A stretch of DNA of 27,884 nucleotides from CAMCXE01 sp036520615 (GTDB lineage Bacteria > Pseudomonadota > Gammaproteobacteria > Pseudomonadales > Cellvibrionaceae), in contig DATDJI010000084.1 in assembly GCA_036520615.1 (NCBI GenBank), positions 1 to 27,884 of the forward strand. Reading direction: 5' to 3'. Position numbers and translations under genes: made by a program. Numbering within the stretch: the stretch's first letter is position 1; each line of letters begins with the position of its first letter. This document shows, in pieces, positions 25,477 to 27,884 of this stretch. A model generated the notes under the pieces. The model was not told where the DNA came from. It was given only the letters and a program-made list of their open reading frames with translations, and did no database searches.

Positions 25477-25504
25477 CCGGTACATTCGAGATATTTTCTT
25501 GTAT

Positions 25505-25818
25505 TCACAAACGACTGCCGCTCGCTAATAGCGCAGTAATTGCCCCCTCGCCTCCAAAAAACCCACCGTTAGTTAAAAATAAATGCGCACTATTGGCAAA
25601 TAGCACATAGAAAACCGCACCAATTAAAATCAAATACAATCCTGACTCAAAATTCGATGCGTTAAAAAATCATCTAGTAACGCAGCGTCGCCCTCTAAAC
25701 GAACAAACAATTTTTTTAATGCACCTAAGATTAGCCCTATTGCGCGAAGCTTAAGCCTCAAATAGATACTGCAACTGCCTACCCCATTGAAATAGTAGAT
25801 AAATTTCCGAGTGGCACC
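25505..25818 (-). pseudogene. Probable decayed membrane-protein gene (unrecognised)
   Basis: Frame A (25818-25630) contains LKLRAIGLILGALKKLFVRL and then EGDAALLDDFLTHRILSQD before a stop. Frame B, offset by one base (25669-25505), contains SGLYLILIGAVFYVLFANSA, then HLFLTNGGFFGGEGAITALL, ending at TGA 25505-25507. Both read like real protein, B with a clear hydrophobic helix, and they overlap at 25630-25669, as expected for a frameshifted gene. Neither has a start codon with a ribosome site. Further upstream in frame B (towards 25885) the reading VKANSIEVPLGNLSTISMG is also protein-like but interrupted by stops. The family is not recognised. A/T-rich chance reading is the alternative. Confidence 0.35.
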
Positions 25819-25828
25819 TCAATTGAAT
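25812..25828 (+). promoter_or_regulatory. Degenerate sigma-54-like promoter upstream of nrtA
   Basis: TGGCAC (25812-25817), a 5-base spacer, and TTGAAT (25823-25828) have the correct sigma-54 spacing (11 bases from the -24 G to the -13 G). However, the invariant -12 GC reads GA. NtrC/sigma-54 control is common for nitrate uptake genes in Proteobacteria, but no full NtrC site was found. The match is weak. Confidence 0.25.
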
Positions 25829-25936
25829 TAGCTTTTACATCAGTGAATTTATCCTGGCTTGGGCAAAAAGCCACAACCAGTTAATTACCAAAAACTAATG
25901 CTGATTAATATCTATCTATCGCAATGAGGATTCACC

Positions 25937-27325
25937 ATGAATGTTGCAAAGACGCCCCGTCGCCCGCTATTAAAGAAAATAGCGCTCTGCATTGCAGCCT
26001 TGGCGCTGACCGGTAACGTGGCACAGGTTGCCGCAGCTGTGGGCAAACCCGAAAAATGGGAATTAAAATTTGGCTTTATTAAATTAACCGATATGGTGCC
26101 TTTAGCGGTGGCTTATGAAAAAGGCTATTTTGAAGACGAAGGATTATTCGTAACTCTCGAAGCGCAAGCCAATTGGAAAGTATTATTTGACCGCGTCGTA
26201 TCCGGAGAATTAGATGGCGCACACATGCTAGCGCCCATGCCGGTCGGTGCGGCCACCGGAGTAATTACCAAAGCGGAAATTATTTCACCTTTTACGCTTT
26301 CTTATAATGGCGCAGCCATTACCGTATCCAATAGCGTATGGGAAGAAATGAAAAAAACTGTACCCATGGAAGGCGGCAAGCCCAAACATCCTATTAGTGC
26401 AGAAGCCTTAAAACCTGTATTAGAAACCTACAAAAAAAATGGCAAGCCTTTAAATTTAGGCATGACATTTCCGGTTGGAACACATAATTATTTATTGCGT
26501 TATTGGTTGGCAGCAGGCGGTATTAATCCCGGCTTATACGCACCTGAAAAAGGCGATGCCAGCGGCAATTTAAACGCTCAAGCTATGTTATCTGTAGTGC
26601 CGCCGCCGCAAATGGTGCCGACAATGGAAGCTGGTACAACCGTAGGCTATTGCGTGGGTGAACCTTGGAACCAACAAGCGGTAACCAAAGGCCTAGGTGT
26701 ACCCGTACTCACCAGCGAAAACCTTTGGCCAAATGGTTCAGACAAAGTTTTTGGCTTAACCAAAGCCTTCGCTGACAAAAATCCGAATACGACTATTCGA
26801 GCGGTTAAAGCGTTAATTCGCGCTTCGGCCTGGCTTGATGCTAATAACAACGCAAATCGCCCTGAAGCCGTGAAAATTATTTCACGTCCAGCTTACGTCG
26901 GTGCAGATGAAAAAGTTATTGCCAATAGCATGACCGGCACCTTTGAATTTGAAAAAGGTGATAAACGCCCGATCCCTGATTTTAATAAATTTTTCCGCGG
27001 CTATTACGGCATGCCGTATTACTCAGATGCCATTTGGTGGACAACGCAAATGCGCCGCTGGGGCCATATTACTGAGCAAAAAACCGATGCTTGGTATTTA
27101 GAAACCGCTAAAAAAGCACTACGCCCAGACATTTACGTAACAGCGGCAAAAGAGTTAATTGCTGAAGGCAAAATGAAAGCCACTGATTTTCCTGATTTAG
27201 ATAAAGAAACCTTTATAAAAGCTCCAGTGAAGAGCCCATTGGACGGCATTGAATTCGATGGCAATAAGCCTAACGAGTATCTGGAAAAACTTCCTTTAGG
27301 CTTAAAAGGCAATCAAAAAGCTTAA
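25937..27325 (+). CDS. nrtA: Nitrate-type ABC transporter substrate-binding protein
   Basis: Periplasmic receptor of a nitrate/nitrite (CmpA/NrtA family) ABC importer. ATG 25937 lies behind GAGG. The 462 residues begin with a basic, RR-containing signal (RRPLLKKIALCIAALALTG), compatible with Sec or Tat export. The family pattern is clear: KFGFIKLTDMVPLAVAYEKGYFEDEGL, GELDGAHMLAPMPVGAATG, TFPVGTHNYLLRYWLAAGGINP, VGYCVGEPWNQQAV, and FRGYYGMPYYSDAIWWTTQMRRWGHI. CmpA (bicarbonate) is the closest alternative, but a gammaproteobacterial nrtA-nrtB order favours nitrate. nrtB follows after 150 bases that contain a hairpin, a common way to make more receptor than permease. Confidence 0.93.
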   Translation: MNVAKTPRRPLLKKIALCIAALALTGNVAQVAAAVGKPEKWELKFGFIKLTDMVPLAVAYEKGYFEDEGLFVTLEAQANWKVLFDRVVSGELDGAHMLAPMPVGAATGVITKAEIISPFTLSYNGAAITVSNSVWEEMKKTVPMEGGKPKHPISAEALKPVLETYKKNGKPLNLGMTFPVGTHNYLLRYWLAAGGINPGLYAPEKGDASGNLNAQAMLSVVPPPQMVPTMEAGTTVGYCVGEPWNQQAVTKGLGVPVLTSENLWPNGSDKVFGLTKAFADKNPNTTIRAVKALIRASAWLDANNNANRPEAVKIISRPAYVGADEKVIANSMTGTFEFEKGDKRPIPDFNKFFRGYYGMPYYSDAIWWTTQMRRWGHITEQKTDAWYLETAKKALRPDIYVTAAKELIAEGKMKATDFPDLDKETFIKAPVKSPLDGIEFDGNKPNEYLEKLPLGLKGNQKA

Positions 27326-27365
27326 TTTTCTTAGTAGAGTTTTTATAGAACACTTGCAAGGATGC

Positions 27366-27392
27366 AGAACAATTAGCATCGTAATTAGTTCT
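27366..27392 (+). repeat. Intercistronic hairpin between nrtA and nrtB
   Basis: AGAACAATTA (27366-27375) pairs with TAATT-A-GTTCT (27382-27392), ten pairs with one bulged A and a GCATCG loop. There is no T-run, so it more likely slows 3' decay of nrtA mRNA than terminates transcription. Confidence 0.5.
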
Positions 27393-27475
27393 CCCAGCAC
27401 TTGTGGCATATGGAAAGGCCGCTTTTTAAATTCGGGTTTGCCATGCAAATCCACCGTTTTTTGGAGCCTCAACTT

Positions 27476-27884
27476 ATGTCTGCCAGCTTAGCGTTCAATG
27501 TAAATCCTTTAATGGTCAGCTTGTTTTTGAAAAATTGTATAAAAGCAATTGCGCTACCCTTCGTAGGTCTAGCTGTTTTCTTATTATTATGGGAATTTGG
27601 CTCCAGCAAAGTGCACACCTCTTTAGGCCAATTCCCCGGGCCCGCTATTGTGCTCAACCAAGCGCAAGGCCTTTATCAAGAGTATAAAGAAGATAAAGCA
27701 TCAGCCGGCGCGTTTTACGAGCGCCAAGAAAAGCGCTTTGCACAAGCGCGCGCACAAGATGCTAATTATGTGGCCGAATACCGCCAATACAGCGGCAAAC
27801 CCACATTTATTCAACAAATTTTCACCAGTTTAAAAACCGTATTTACCGGCTTTCTACTCGCTTCACTAATTGCTATTCCGCTCG
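27476..27884 (+). CDS. nrtB: Nitrate ABC transporter permease, N-terminus (partial, runs off right edge)
   Basis: ATG 27476 behind TTGGAG opens a frame that stays open to the end of the window (136 complete codons). It begins MSASLAFNVNPLMVSLFLKN, then a transmembrane helix (ALPFVGLAVFLLLWEFGSS), then LGQFPGPAIV, the typical membrane-entry motif of NrtB/SsuC permeases. A charged insert of about 50 residues follows (YQEYKEDKASAGAFYERQEK and onward), as in proteobacterial NrtB, then FIQQIFTSLKTVFTGFLLAS, which starts the BPD_transp_1 domain. The ATPase gene would lie beyond the window. Confidence 0.92.
   Translation, partial: MSASLAFNVNPLMVSLFLKNCIKAIALPFVGLAVFLLLWEFGSSKVHTSLGQFPGPAIVLNQAQGLYQEYKEDKASAGAFYERQEKRFAQARAQDANYVAEYRQYSGKPTFIQQIFTSLKTVFTGFLLASLIAIPL

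Larger units (their letters stand above)
25353..25936. other. Interval upstream of nrtA holding a probable gene relic
   Basis: No intact gene in 584 bases. The minus strand shows protein-like reading in two frames (25505-25818) followed by a small terminator (25456-25476), suggesting a decayed gene. The right end must contain the nrtA promoter, with one degenerate sigma-54-like match at 25812-25828. A dyad TGGCTT (25855-25860)/AAGCCA (25868-25873) lies in the nrtA leader. Confidence 0.45.

Noticed and set aside
25588..25625. NtrC-like site GCACTATTGGCAAA upstream of nrtA
   Set aside because: The half-sites are two bases too close and the right half does not match GGTGC.

Overview
The window looks like a chromosomal segment of a gammaproteobacterium, probably of the Cellvibrionaceae (Cellvibrio/Teredinibacter-like) or another relative of the pseudomonads. 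The main support is the core block HAD phosphatase / rppH-ptsP / lgt-thyA-folA, which has the same neighbours as in Pseudomonas. The taxonomic call is inference from gene order and protein style. No rRNA, tRNA, CRISPR array, intact insertion sequence or prophage was seen.

Layout. (1) 1-3700, minus strand: a type VI secretion cargo module, vgrG, then a TPR-like accessory protein, then the N-terminus of a PAAR/Rhs-type effector that runs off the left edge. The last two genes overlap by ATGA. (2) 3700-8600: a gene-poor, decaying stretch. It holds a PilZ gene, a frameshifted HvfA-like (copper-responsive peptide precursor) gene, a REC-PAS-GGDEF-EAL gene broken by one missing base inside the GGDEF signature, a possible receiver-domain remnant, and an orphan promoter-terminator pair that may encode a small RNA. 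(3) 8439-16548: housekeeping genes, namely ppnN, folA, thyA, lgt, ptsP and rppH on the minus strand and a divergent HAD phosphatase. (4) 16557-21853: a CSS-motif/EAL c-di-GMP phosphodiesterase, rpe, a DUF3530 exported protein, and an unrecognised 396-residue protein. (5) 21968-25352: a FadR-type GntR regulator divergent from pgm, then a DUF2459 lipoprotein. (6) 25353-27884: a probable decayed membrane-protein gene on the minus strand with its own terminator, then nrtA and the start of nrtB of a nitrate-type ABC importer.

How it fits together. Three genes bear on c-di-GMP (PilZ receptor, broken GGDEF/EAL, CSS-EAL). The thyA-folA pair couples dTMP synthesis to folate recycling. lgt makes the lipid anchor for lipoproteins such as the DUF2459 protein. 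PtsP starts the nitrogen phosphotransferase relay, and nrtAB belongs to nitrogen acquisition, although no direct regulatory link is visible here. The least expected signals are the decayed HvfA-like gene, whose EGKCG motifs reappear when one base is restored, and the pattern that two or three broken genes each need a single-base correction. That pattern means either recent gene decay or base-level sequence error.
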